Shown here piece after piece: positions 22,184 to 34,300 of a DNA stretch of 64,000 nucleotides. A program made the position numbers and the translations under genes. The stretch is taken from NCBI RefSeq assembly GCF_036898095.1, contig NC_090735.1, positions 9,793,209-9,857,208 of the forward strand, in the 5' to 3' direction. Source of the DNA: Palaemon carinicauda. Lineage: Eukaryota; Arthropoda; Malacostraca; Decapoda; Palaemonidae. The notes beneath the pieces are model-generated. The model searched no databases. It was not told where the DNA came from and saw nothing but the letters and a program-made list of their open reading frames with translations. Each line of letters starts with the position of its first letter. The stretch's first letter is position 1.

Positions 22184-22660
22184 AGCGTAACAAGGGTTCA
22201 CGTTCCATAAAATGAAAGGTTCCATCATATTTCAAAGCCTTTTCACTTACTTATTCTACACTCTTAGTGATCTTGGCCCTCCCGAGTCCCGATACATTAA
22301 AATCTGCACTGAATTGCTGGTATAAACTGGAATTATAGAACTAGCGTTAGTGAGGTTGATAGTAATAAACTAAAACATTATTCTTGAAAGATATATAAAA
22401 AGATTTCGAAAGAGAAAGGAGCTTCATTTATACATAAAAGTACAGAATTATAATCTACTTTTAAGTAGACCACAACTAAACCTCTTCAAAATTAATGAAA
22501 ATTATACTATTCGTTTTGAAAATATAACTTAATACTGGATTTATTAGCATCTTCACTATAATGTATTTCATCCCATTTTCTATAGGTTGACTAAATATGA
22601 AAAATTAGAACTATCCTGATACTCTGCTTTCTATATAGGCCTTACTGTATACGAGAAACC
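22184..22660. other. AT-rich spacer, nothing seen
   Basis: No ORF, repeat unit or structured RNA that I can support. Confidence 0.45.

Positions 22661-22663
<3 letters not shown>

Positions 22664-22738
<75 letters not shown>
22664..22738. repeat. (CT)n microsatellite
   Basis: About 37 CT units. Confidence 0.95.
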
Positions 22739-22741
<3 letters not shown>

Positions 22742-22811
22742 GAACTATATATATCTTTCAGTAATAATTCATTGTACTATTATCAATTTCACTACTGCTA
22801 CTTATAGTCCC

Positions 22812-22813
<2 letters not shown>

Positions 22814-22878
<65 letters not shown>
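22814..22878. repeat. (GA)n microsatellite
   Basis: About 32 GA units, 75 bp from the CT run, so the two can pair as an inverted repeat. Confidence 0.95.
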
Positions 22879-22881
<3 letters not shown>

Positions 22882-23001
22882 AGCCTTCGGAATAATATAT
22901 CCTTGCTGTATATCAGTAGCCAATATGTCTCGGCTCAAAGTTTTGTAGGATCCTAAAATAACTTATCAAAAGTAATGATGACCCCCGGTATGTCCCCTAT
23001 C

Positions 23002-23004
<3 letters not shown>

Positions 23005-23053
<49 letters not shown>

Positions 23054-23054
23054 T

Positions 23055-23099
<45 letters not shown>
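23005..23099. repeat. Compound (GA)n(GT)n microsatellite
   Basis: About 23 GA units run directly into about 24 GT units. Confidence 0.95.
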
Positions 23100-23100
<1 letters not shown>

Positions 23101-23173
23101 TTGCTAATCTTCTAAAATGAAATAGGCCTTAACACCTTGAGTGTTTGTCCTTTAAATTGTTATGTGAAGATAT

Positions 23174-23380
23174 GAATGGGGTGTTTGGGGGAGCATATAT
23201 AGTTCAACCAGCTGAGTCATCAGCAGCCATGAACCAGTACCTGGTCCTAGCTTGGGTGTAGTGGAATTGGGTGCTGGAGTATGTATATATGGTTAGTTTT
23301 TATGCATTGTCCTGTCTCTGCGGTATTGTTACTGTTCCTAGCCTATCCCATTAACGAGCGACCTTTAGATGTAAAGATAA
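23174..23380 (+). mobile_element. SINE-like dispersed repeat, body part
   Basis: Contains gtttgggggagc, ctgagtcatcagcagccat, cctggtcctagcttgggtg and tatatatggttag. It shares gggggagc plus tatag with 26941-26955, where the same family has a tRNA-like head. From memory, close relatives are widespread in decapod genomes; this was not checked here. Confidence 0.5.
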
Positions 23381-24159
23381 TTTAGCTTGTTCTTGAGGCA
23401 ACAAATGCCAAACAATATCTGGTACCTGGTTAGGTCTTTGTTCTAACTTGGAATACTGTAATATTATGTTGCTGATGACCCAGTATTTCATTCCAATATC
23501 ATTACAAGTCCCTAATTCGACAAATTATTATAAATCCCATTATCATTTTCTCACGAATGCTCAAGACAGTCTAAAATAGCCTAAAATATCCTTTGACAAG
23601 GGATTCTTGCTTAGACAAAACATTGCTTTTGAGAAAACAGGTTACAGATAACAAGACAAGAGATGAACGGTCAACTCAGAAGCTCGATAGAATTTACACA
23701 TACACACCGTGAACAATCAATAAAACGATCTCTCTCCTAGTTTTCTAAAGATACGATAGAAAAATATTCCTGAATTATGCACAACAGGGATGTACAAGAG
23801 GAAAACTTGTGTTCACGGATGTACAATGGATCTTCATCTGCATAAGAACACCAATATGAATACATTAGTTCGTAATCTGAGAAGTGTATCTGCATCTCCA
23901 CATAAATCTTCTTGCAATCCTTGCAATCCAAAGACGCCATCGTTTACTGTCCCAGTGTCACAGGTATAAGCAAAAAAAAAAAAGTCATCATAATCCCTAA
24001 TAATGATAAGAAAAACAGAACTTAGTTGTGATTTCGCATAATAGGAACTTTTACTCAAATACTTGAGTTTAAGTTAGAGTACAATTAATGGTTAAGATCT
24101 ACAAAAAAAGAATAAAAATGCCATTTCTCTTTCGATTATTATACTTGTGGATGTCAACA

Positions 24160-24421
24160 TTCTGTACCATGGTCTTCCATTGTCTTGGGTTAGAGTTCTC
24201 CTGCTTGAGGGTACACTCGGGCACATTATTCTATCTAATTTCTCTTCCTCTTATTTTGTTAAAGTGTTTATAGTTTATAAAGGAAATATTTATTCTAATG
24301 TTGTTACTGTCATTAAAATATTTTATTTTTCCCCTTTTCCTTTCCTCACTATGTTATTTTCCCTGTTGGGGCCCCCGGGATTATAGAATCCTGCTTTTCC
24401 AACTAGGGTTGTAGCTTAGCA

Positions 24422-24482
<61 letters not shown>
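24160..24482 (-). mobile_element. AAT-linked dispersed repeat, copy 1, with (AAT)n tail
   Basis: Minus-strand copy of a family whose plus-strand form starts after a TTA run with gctaagctacaaccctagtt, then ataagcccaaaggctcc, agcccagtgaggaaagga and gagtgtaccctcaagca. The (AAT)n run at 24423-24482 sits at its conserved end. No TIR and no ORF. Confidence 0.75.
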
Positions 24483-24800
24483 CGTAATGAGTGACTTTGA
24501 ATCCAAATATACATACATTTCTTGCAAGACCAGATTCAGTATTTTACAAAAATCAAATGGTAAATCTAATATTAATTGCCATTTGTCTCTCATGTAAGAT
24601 AAAATCTACGGTATAACGCTTTGGAACTTGTCACCGCTTCTGCTTTTCCTTTAAACCTGTCTTCGATAAAGATGTTTCGTCGTGGTCCCACCCAGCATTT
24701 ACCCTGATTGGATTGCTGTCTTTATCAGCCACGAACTGTTCCTTGTGATCATATCTTCATTTTTTCCTGAAATGTAGCTAAGTATTTTGTCTTGCCACTA

Positions 24801-24802
<2 letters not shown>

Positions 24803-24867
<65 letters not shown>

Positions 24868-24910
24868 GAAATCTAAGCTGCAATCCTAGTTGGAAAAAGA
24901 TGTTCCTACT
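24803..24910 (+). mobile_element. AAT-linked dispersed repeat, copy 2 (truncated)
   Basis: (ATT)n at 24803-24868, then ctaagctgcaatcctagttg and aaaaagatg. Only the first 40 bp of the family body is kept. Confidence 0.6.
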
Positions 24911-25238
24911 CCTCATTACGGAAAAGAAACCGAGAGGTAAAAATATAAAAGTTGTATAAGAAAACAAAACAAATTACGAAAAGTGTTGAAGTAAAATTAA
25001 TAACTATACTATAAAATATGAATCGAGACTTAAACAACCTACTAGATCGGTAAAATTTTTCCTTCGATTTATCTAGTCTTGATCCTTTTTTATGTTTTTT
25101 TTTGTATTTCTAACAAGAGGTTGACATCATACACTAAAACAAAGGAAGATCGATCTCTATTCAAGTTTAAAAACTGAACGGTTTCGAGTTCACAGATAAT
25201 TCTTACCCTAGCCCATTGCGTTTTCTTTCTCTTGCAAC

Positions 25239-25530
25239 CAGTGTTGCCAGATATGGGGATTTATCCCTAGATTTTGAGATTTATTCCTGGATAGTTTCTC
25301 ATGGGGATATTCCGTACAAATTTCTATGAAGAAGAAACAAAGATGAGTAAACCTTTATATTGTTGCAATTAGTTTGCTTGCGCTTATATGAATTATAATT
25401 AATAATTTCTGAGTAAAGCCTACATGATCAGAAATAAATATATTTGTGGAAAAGGGGATTTTTGGGTTGTTTTGATGAATTTTTATTATGAGTTTTGGAG
25501 ATTTTTACACTAATCCATCTGGCAACACTG
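25239..25530. mobile_element. hAT-type MITE, copy 2 (292 bp)
   Basis: Inverted ends cagtgttgccagat and atctggcaacactg, with a perfect 8-bp target duplication cttgcaac at 25231-25238 and 25531-25538. The interior matches copy 1 (21897-22175) in inverse orientation, for example atgagtaaacctttatattg. It is non-autonomous. Confidence 0.85.
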
Positions 25531-25772
25531 CTTGCAACAAGCTAACAAACAACAGGGTATCTTGGATGACCTCATTAAAACAGTTCGATTTAGTCATTAT
25601 AAGTCACCCGATGAGGATGAAGATCCAGTGTTAATTATGTTAATTAATTCTTCAGTACCCGATTATGAGTTCGTCTCTCATATTTGACCTCAGAGCAATT
25701 ACCCAAAGTATTTCTGGAGTTTATTTTGCTTTCTTGAAATTTACTAAAGAAGTACACTAACAAATTCAACTT

Positions 25773-25935
25773 ATTATTATTACTAGCTAAGCTACAACCC
25801 TAATTGGAAAAGCAAGATGCTACAAGCCCAAAGGCTCCAACAGGGAAAAGTAGCCCAGTGAGGAGAGGATATAAGGAAATTAATAAACGATCTGAGAAAT
25901 AATGAACTATTAGAATAACATTTTAACAAACAGTA
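25773..25935 (+). mobile_element. AAT-linked dispersed repeat, copy 3
   Basis: Short TTA run, then ctagctaagctacaaccc, gcaagatgctacaagccc and agcccagtgaggagagga. Confidence 0.7.
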
Positions 25936-26195
25936 ACATCAAAACAGATATTTCATGTTTTTGACAAATTTCGAAAAACTATTATGAATATTTTTTTTCC
26001 GACAAATGAATGGACTTCATTGAATTTGGATATGAATTAGGAATTGCTCCTCTGCTTTCGAGAAATTAATTCTTTCGTAATAGATGATTTTTGCAATTTA
26101 TACTTTATTACCAGCAATTCATAAGGCTTTCCTATGTAATAATAGTGATTTTAATTCTGTATGCAAAGTTAATATTGTTATGACATCGATGACTG

Positions 26196-26197
<2 letters not shown>

Positions 26198-26262
<65 letters not shown>
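26198..26262. repeat. (CT)n microsatellite
   Basis: About 32 CT units. Confidence 0.95.
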
Positions 26263-26265
<3 letters not shown>

Positions 26266-26504
26266 GTAAAAAAATCATATCAAAGTTCGCCTCATGAACA
26301 TGCAAAGAAAAATTATCAAATATTTATATTCTATAAAAACCTTGAAACCATTCGGGGGGGGGGGACGGGAACTCTGTTTATTTCAATTTCCTGAGCGCTG
26401 TCTTTATGATAATGTGACTTTTTATGCGAGTTTATCTTATGATAAAGAACCAGAACAATGTGTTGTCCGACTAGATAAAACTAGATCTTACAAAATTAGA
26501 TGCA

Positions 26505-26594
26505 GTCCTTTCCTAACTGGACTATTTTTCCCTGTTGGGGCCCTTGGGCTTATAGCATCTTTCTTTTTCCAACCAGGGTTATAGCCTAGCTTAA

Positions 26595-26650
<56 letters not shown>
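26505..26650 (-). mobile_element. AAT-linked dispersed repeat, copy 4, with (AAT)n tail
   Basis: Minus-strand copy: ccctgttggggcccttgggc, then ccaaccagggttatagcc, followed by (AAT)n at 26594-26650. Confidence 0.7.
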
Positions 26651-26654
<4 letters not shown>

Positions 26655-26811
26655 GACGTTAAATCGAAACACCCGAATTACTTCCGGAGTCGGTTCCACG
26701 TTGTTTGTTCAAATATCGAAATTGAAATTCTGCAGACTAAAATTTCATTAGCAACACAGTGTACTTTGCTGAAACTAAATTGTAAAAGAGCAAATTGAAT
26801 TCCATTTACCT

Positions 26812-26965
26812 TGATGGCGGTCCATTAGAAACATCCTTGCCTTGGGATCTGTCAGACTGTGGTTCGAGTTTTGTTCAAGCTCGATAGTTTCTTGTAGTGT
26901 CTGCAACCTCACCATCCTTGTGAGCTAAGGATTGGGATTTTGGGGGAGCCTATAGCTAGGGCCGG
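26812..26965 (+). mobile_element. tRNA-derived SINE, head and start of body
   Basis: A B-box-like ggttcgagt at 26871-26879 lies in a tRNA-like head. It is followed by ctgcaacctcaccatccttg, tgagctaagg and gggggagcctatag. The last phrase joins it to the body at 23174-23380. The right part is lost. Confidence 0.5.
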
Positions 26966-27330
26966 CCCAAAACATTCTATTATTCCTTCGAATAATTTAC
27001 ATTATATACTTGAAATGTAACAAAGTGCGAATTAAAGCCATGATTTGTAGTTTATTCATTATATAAGATCGATAAAATATAAGTATTTACTTTAACATCG
27101 AATATTGGCCAAATGTTCCTCTATAGCTCACTCAAACCAGCAGAGAGATTAAATCGGTCATTAAATCAAGCTTTAGAGTTCATCCTACTCCTTATGACGT
27201 CACAAAGACGCATTTTTCTTATGTATCCCTCTGATAAAATATGTTACTAAAACACTTATAATAGACCGTTCCCATGTGTTATGAATAAAATATATCTTAA
27301 ATTCTCTTAAAAACAAAAACAAAAAATCTT

Positions 27331-27552
27331 CAGGTCCGTCCTCATGTTGAAAGATATTTTATGGAAATGCGGCAAGTTTTTCGAACAGCAACTCTTACGT
27401 TCCCCGTAACTCACTCTTGGCGGGATAGTCCAGTCCTCTGATTGGCTGTATCATTTCAGCTGTGATTGGTGGTTGCCTTTTAAAACAATTTCACACAGAT
27501 ACATCTAACATCGTAGCCAGAACCAAATTACTTATTCCTTCAAAAAGGACGT
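27331..27552 (+). promoter_or_regulatory. Upstream duplicate of the acyltransferase promoter region
   Basis: This block is a diverged direct duplicate of 28498-28740. Shared order: ccgtcc, a tttta-cggaaat-like stretch, ttttcg-acagcaa, cagtcctctgattgg, a second attggtgg, tcacacaca, acatc, tagcca, ccttcaaa and gacgta. It has two reverse CCAAT boxes (attgg at 27441 and 27465). A palindromic CRE, tgacgtca, lies upstream at 27195-27202. The position matching the splice donor reads gtattt, a weaker donor. It may be an alternative or decayed promoter. Confidence 0.5.
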
Positions 27553-28497
27553 ATTTATTTTGCTTACCCGTTTGAACAAGAGCTATGATCTATTGTAATA
27601 AAAAAAAAATATATAATATTTTGAGTTTGTATTTATAAAAAAATCAATTTTTAAGTCTTAATCTATCTACAATAAGTATAGATATTTTACCTATACCCAG
27701 TTGAATTCATTCATAAAATATGAGATTGCGTGACGTCAAATATAATGAGTCACACGCAATAATTTCGTTAAAAGGGACTTTTTCTGTCTCATCTCCATCT
27801 ATAAGTTTACTATCGTTCTTCTATTTTAAAGGTAATAATATTCTATCACTAAATTATATTTAGTCTTGAATTTTTTTCTATAAAATTTGCTGTTTTTATC
27901 TGAAATATGTATACTGCTGGTATCTTACACTATCTTTCCTTTAAAAACATGATTTTGTTCAATTACTTTAAACATGAAATATAACAAAATACGAATTAAA
28001 GTTACGTTGTTACTTTACTATTACGCTCTACATAATAATAGTCACCGGTTCTAACATAATCTTAACATTTTTAGATTTACCATCAAGAGCTGACCTAGGG
28101 AGGAATGACAGGTGCCTCTTGCCAACTGGCCGCCCCGCAAATAAGTTTGCGGCTACTCTATCACATTATAGATAACTGCAAAGCTTTTAAGCTTATATTT
28201 ATTATTATAATTAAGCTTATTTTACATATACAACAACTAAACTAATAATGAAATTCTTAGTCTTCACTTTTATCTCATTCTACATTGAAATCAGTTGGGA
28301 TAACACCTTGCTATCATCAGTTTTGGCAACCTATTGTGGTCAGTCTGGACTTTTTAAATTCTTTCATATGCACTGCCCTATGTATGCAACCAGATCCCTG
28401 CACGGATTTTGCAACATACCTACGTCTATGTCTTGTTTCATTAATTGTCCTAATTTTGGGCATGAAAATAAGTGTTCTGTAGTACCTTAAAAATTCA

Positions 28498-28740
28498 TCA
28501 GCTCCGTCCCCCCCCCCACAGCTAGAGCGTTTAAAAGAAATTTTACGGAAATTCTGGCAGGCTTTTCGTACAGCAAATCATAAGAAACTCTTTTTGCCGG
28601 TAAATTCCTGTCCTCTGATTGGTCAAATCTTCCTCACCTGTAATTGGCGGTTCTCTCCGGTTATTATAGTTCACAAACAATCACACACACATCTGACATA
28701 GTAGCCAAAAGCACAGGAAAATATCCCTTCAAATTTTGAC
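28498..28740 (+). promoter_or_regulatory. Candidate promoter and non-coding first exon of the acyltransferase gene
   Basis: Two reverse CCAAT boxes at 28618 and 28643 are 25 bp apart, nearly the same spacing as in the duplicate at 27.4 kb. They are followed by a possible initiator region (tcacacacacatc, 28681) and a strong splice donor, gac/gtaagtttt, at 28741. The next downstream acceptor that precedes an in-frame ATG is at 30467-30469. Another CRE (tgacgtca) is at 27731-27738. The transcription start is inferred, not seen. Confidence 0.45.
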
Positions 28741-29618
28741 GTAAGTTTTTTAACCATGTTTATAGAGTTTGGTTAACATCATTTTCAAACTTGTCTTAAA
28801 AATGTTATTAGAAGGAATTTGGCCTTAATTTCAATCATCTTTAATGACGAATCTTTGCATTATTTTCATTAGGGTTATTTTGTGTTATATCAAAAGTCAA
28901 CTATTATTTGCATGCTATCAAGATTCTTTAGTCCACTTTTACAGAATATAAAATTTCAACCAAAAATTCTGTTAAACTTAGAAAGGTTGTTTTTATTGCT
29001 GCAGAAAAAAGGAGCTAAAATGAACTGAAATGGAGAAGAAAACTGACGTGAGTGAACCTAAACCTTCGTCAGCATTACAAAGCATAATCAATGTACTGCA
29101 CGAATTAAAGTAGATTTATCTTCAGATATGGGTGATATCAAACTGGCTGATCATTGAAAAGGAGAATGTGCTGACATGGCCTACAATCAGCATAATTTAA
29201 GGACAATACATTAATTAAAATAGTTACTGTATACACATGATAAGTGCACTCTTATTTTAAATTTTATATCTTGACATGAAAAGAAATGTTGAATGTTTGA
29301 TTATGGCTCATCAGAAATGCTATTACAAAAAAAAAAAAGAAAAAAAAAACTATTGTACACCGTAAAAAATATGTATCAAATAACAATGAAATGTTTGCAA
29401 ATAAAACATATGAAACTTGTATATTGTACACTTTTTACAATAATTTAATTTTTTTTTTAACCTCTGATATGCATCTATGATAAAATATTTAAGACTTATC
29501 ACATAACTCCACGGCAATATTATAGATACAGAAGTAAATGTTACATTTTAAATAAAGCTCTAAAATAACAAAAGAAAAATAGGCATTGATAAAATGGTAA
29601 TGGTTAATAATAATTATT

Positions 29619-29620
<2 letters not shown>

Positions 29621-29688
<68 letters not shown>
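29621..29688. repeat. (CT)n microsatellite in the first intron
   Basis: 34 TC units between the proposed non-coding exon and the first coding exon. The rest of 28741-30469 is AT-rich intron with nothing else recognised. Confidence 0.95.
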
Positions 29689-29692
<4 letters not shown>

Positions 29693-30488
29693 AATACATT
29701 AACATGTTACTGTATGTCACAATTAAAAATCAATATTTTCCTCAATAGAATCATGTTAATTGAACAAATAATTACCACATGAAATGAAATTTGATAAAAA
29801 AATATCCACATACGATAAATCGGGCAACTCCTATCTTATCTTGTAGTCATGCATAGTCTGTTAGTATCAATATGTCAACTTATCCAAGAAAATCAACGAT
29901 GTATAAAATGAGATTTCTGTTATCTTATTTATCTCCAGAAGTAGTGTGAGGTTGAATGCCATTTCAAGCATTGTAAGCTTGTTCTTCCCACAGGATAGAA
30001 CAATAACTAGACAGAGTTTGGTGAGTATATACAGACTTTTTACTTATATTAGCAGTAATTAACACGTTTGTTCTTTTATTTCATTTTTCTCTGAATGCCT
30101 TTGAAATTAATTTCAAAGACATTTTAGATAGATAAGGAATTATTCTTATATTAATTTTGCTATCAAAGGACTTGGTGACACCGAAATGTTTGATAATTTC
30201 CTCCTTTTATAAGTGCTTGGAAAGCTAATTCAAAGGTTTCATAATTTCCCCCTTTTACAGCCGTGTAGAAATTTCATTTAATAATGGATGATTTTTTCTT
30301 TTTATAGCTGCATAAAAAATATATAAAATTATGATTTTCACCCCATTTCTTTCCACCCACCTACAAAAAAATCAAGGAAAATATCTTAAAGTTTTGCTGT
30401 TTTATCAGAGAAGAATATAAAACCCTCGTGTTTTTTCTCTATTTATATCTTTTTACTTCTTTTTCTCAGATTTAGATCTGCCCCTGTG

Positions 30489-31106
30489 ATGTCTCAACCA
30501 GCGAGCCCCATCAAGTAAGTCAAATTTGTTTTAAACTGTTTGTTCAGCAATGCTATATCTTTCTCTTCATTGTCATTTAAATTCTTTATATTATTATCAT
30601 TACTAGATAAGTTACAACAATAGTTGGAGAAACAGAATGCTACAAGCCCAAAGGCTCCAACAGCAGACCAGTGAAAAAAAGAAAAAAGAAAATAATAATT
30701 AAACTACAATATGGAAGTAATGAATAAAAAATACAAAATATTCTAAAATCAGCAACAATGCTAAGATAGGAAGACACTCCAAAATCAAATCATTGGACTC
30801 TAGACTTATGTAGTACCATAGCCTCTGTACCATGGTTTTCCACTATCGTGGGGTAGAGTTCTCTGCTTGAGGGTACACTCACACTTGGGCACACTATTCT
30901 ATCTTATTCTCTGTCTCTTGAAGTTCTTATAGTTTATATATGAATGATCTATTTTAATGTTGTTACTGTTCTAAAAAATATTTTATTTCAATTGTTCATT
31001 ACTTCTCTTGTAGTCTATTTATTTCTTTTCCTCACTCGGCTATTTTTCCTTGTTGGGCCTCTTAGACTTATCGCATCAGGCTTTTCCAACTAAAGTTGTA
31101 GCTTAG

Positions 31107-31172
<66 letters not shown>

Positions 31173-31310
31173 TAAACTAAAGAATGAGTCTTATGTCAAT
31201 TTGTTTAACAAAATAGAATTTATAAAAAGTTTGAACTTCTAAATTTTATTGATTACACCTCTCAATTAGAAAGATCAATAAACAATTTAGTTATTATTAT
31301 CATCATTATC

Positions 31311-31368
<58 letters not shown>

Positions 31369-34300
31369 GTAGTAGTAGTAGTAGTAGTAGTATTATTATT
31401 ATTATCACTTGCTAAGTTACAACCCAAGTTGGAATAGCAGGATGCTATAAGCCCAAGAGCTCCAACAGGGACAAGAGCCCAGTGAGGAAAGGAAATAAAC
31501 AAACTACAAGAGAATTAATAAACAATTAATATCAGATATTTTAAGGACAGTAAAAACATTAAAATAAAAATTTTATATATGAATCATAAAAAAACTAAAA
31601 AAAACAAGAGGAAGAAAAATAAGATGCAATAGTGTGCCCGAGTGTACCCTCAAGCAAGAGAACTCTAACTCAAGACAGCAGAAGACCATGGTACAGAGGC
31701 TATGGCACTACCCAAGACAAGAGAACAATGGTTTGATTTTGGAGTGTCCCTCTCCAAGATGAGCTGTTTTAAATAGCTAAAGTCTCTTCTACCCTTATCA
31801 AGAGGAAATTAGCCACTGAACCATCATAGTGCATTTGTTAATCCCTTGAGCGAAGAAGAATAGTTTGTGAATCTCAATGTTCAGCTGTATTTGGACAGAG
31901 GAGAATATGTAAAGAATAGGTCAGACTATTCAGTGTATGTGTAGGCAAAGAGAAAATTAGCCTTAACCAGAGAGAAGGATCCAATGTAGTACTGTATGGC
32001 TAGTCAAAGGACCCAATATCTACTTAGTGGTAGTATCTCAACAGGTGACTGGTGCCCTGATCAACAAACCTACCTACCTGCAGCTAGAATAAAACTTCTA
32101 GAATACTGTCCAGTATTAGGCCTTATGATGGAGAAACCATGACTGTTAGAATTAACTGCATACCTATTACGATGTACAAGATGGTACAGACTGGGAAGAT
32201 TTCAATGCAATGTATGATTTGAATAATGAAAAATCTTATGCAGCATGCATACAGTACTAACTTAACGATGGTGCCAGATATTAATATCCAGATCAGAAAT
32301 ATGGAATTTAATAAACCGTAAGAGTCTATCCAACAAATTATGAGTTGGCAACTGAAGGCCAAACAAGAGAATAATGCTCGAAACAAGGTAGAATGAAAGA
32401 AATAAAAAATTTCTTTAGAACACATTGATCGCTGAAAATCAATTTAAAAGGCTTTCTGAATAAGCCAATTTTTGGTGCAATTGAAGAAGAAACATCAAAT
32501 GAGCTTCTCAAAAGTAAATTTGCAATCATAAATCACAACTAAAATCTAAATTGATTTTATATAATAGTTAAAGGGACTTGATTTATTAGCAATCATGTTT
32601 TGTTAGGGTTTAACTTCATGCCCTATAATTTACACCGTGTACTAATCTTAACTATATCTTTAATGAGGGATTCTACATCACCCTTAGTTTACATTAATAT
32701 AAAATATTCAGCAAGCTTATATTCTAGTACAAGGCACACATCATACATATATACAGTAGTACGAAAAGTAATGGGCCTGAGGAAACACCAGATATTACAA
32801 TCCTATAGTCACAGTGGTGTCCATCAACAACCACTCTCTGGAATCCATGACTTACATATTCTATAATGATGTTAAGAAAAGTACAACCTACACCGTTCTT
32901 TTCAAGTTTGAAAATAAACTTATCTATCAAAAGGGTAATTCATATCAATGGAATGTATCAGTTTTCATCTCTTTGATATTTATCCACAATTTTATAACTT
33001 TACAGGATAACATTCATTCATTTTTATCATATTTAATAATTTAAGAAACATAGGTTCAGTTCATATTCCAATTCAAGGCATCTAAGTACTTTCTCTTTCT
33101 AAATCATCATTTAGACCTCAAGTTACCTTGTTAAACTTTTATATCATATGTACCAATCATGAATTTAACATTGCAAGGTTTATTCAAACTTAGACTAACA
33201 TGAAGTTGGACAGGCTTCAAAAATTATTCTAACAATGCTGTATCATACATAAAAAGGTGAATTAAAAGCAGATTAACCTTGTAAACTAAAAGATTAGGAT
33301 AAGTAATTGTAGCAATGCAAAAATGTAGATACAATTGTTTTAAATGCAATAATTCTCAAGACATTTTTTTCCAGACCAAATGATGACAATTATTTCAACG
33401 GGCAATGGATGAGAAAGGCCTCGTTATGGGAGCAAGTGATGGATACCGGACACAAACACGGAAATTTCTTGATATGGTATCAACTCAATCTTAAGAGCAA
33501 GGCTCCTCTGCAGGATGAACATGTCAAAAGAGCTGTCACCCACGTCTACAGGTAACTAATAAATTTAAATTATTCTCTTCTTCCTGATAGACATAACGTG
33601 GAAAGCTTATTTCTAGCAAGTTCAACCGCCATTTGTAGCAGCCCAGGCTTTCTAAATGCTGTGTTAGCCTGTTGCAAGACCTTAGCAACAGAATTTCTTC
33701 AATAAGATGGAATGGTACAGTACAGTATATAATAAATGATTGAAAGAGGAAATTCCTGTGTAATACTACTAGCTTAAAAAATTTATCAGCCTCATCTAGC
33801 AAAGGATCTTTCTTAAGAAGCAATACATGGAGAGCACCTAAGTTTCTACCAAACACATAAAACAAAGTACAATGACACAATTGTCTCTGTACCAGGTCTG
33901 ATGTAGGATGTACTATTGCCATCTAAGAGGTGGTAATTGACCACAATTGTATTTTATAATTCCTTGATAACTACCATTTACTTTGTACTTATTAACCGCA
34001 ACAATGGTTAATAAGTAAAATGATGATAATTCATATTGGGATTTCAGCACATTGGTTTTTTGTCTGTCATTAACAAGGATCAGTTGTCTTTCTGATGTTT
34101 CTAGCCATCCTGGGAACAAAATGTTTCCCTCATTAAATTTATTTACAGCTTCAGCACAGTTTTGTTACCCGAAGGAAAGCCAGTGTTTGATATCCATTTA
34201 CAAATAACTTAAGAGAATATAAACGGATGCTGAGATTAAATGGGGGTCTGATCAACACTCCAATGCCTCTTTAATCAGACAGTCAAAACACTTCCTTAAG

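Noticed and set aside
31287..31502. Asn/Thr-rich ORF
   Set aside because: Translation of the TTA/GTA microsatellite and the AAT-linked repeat.
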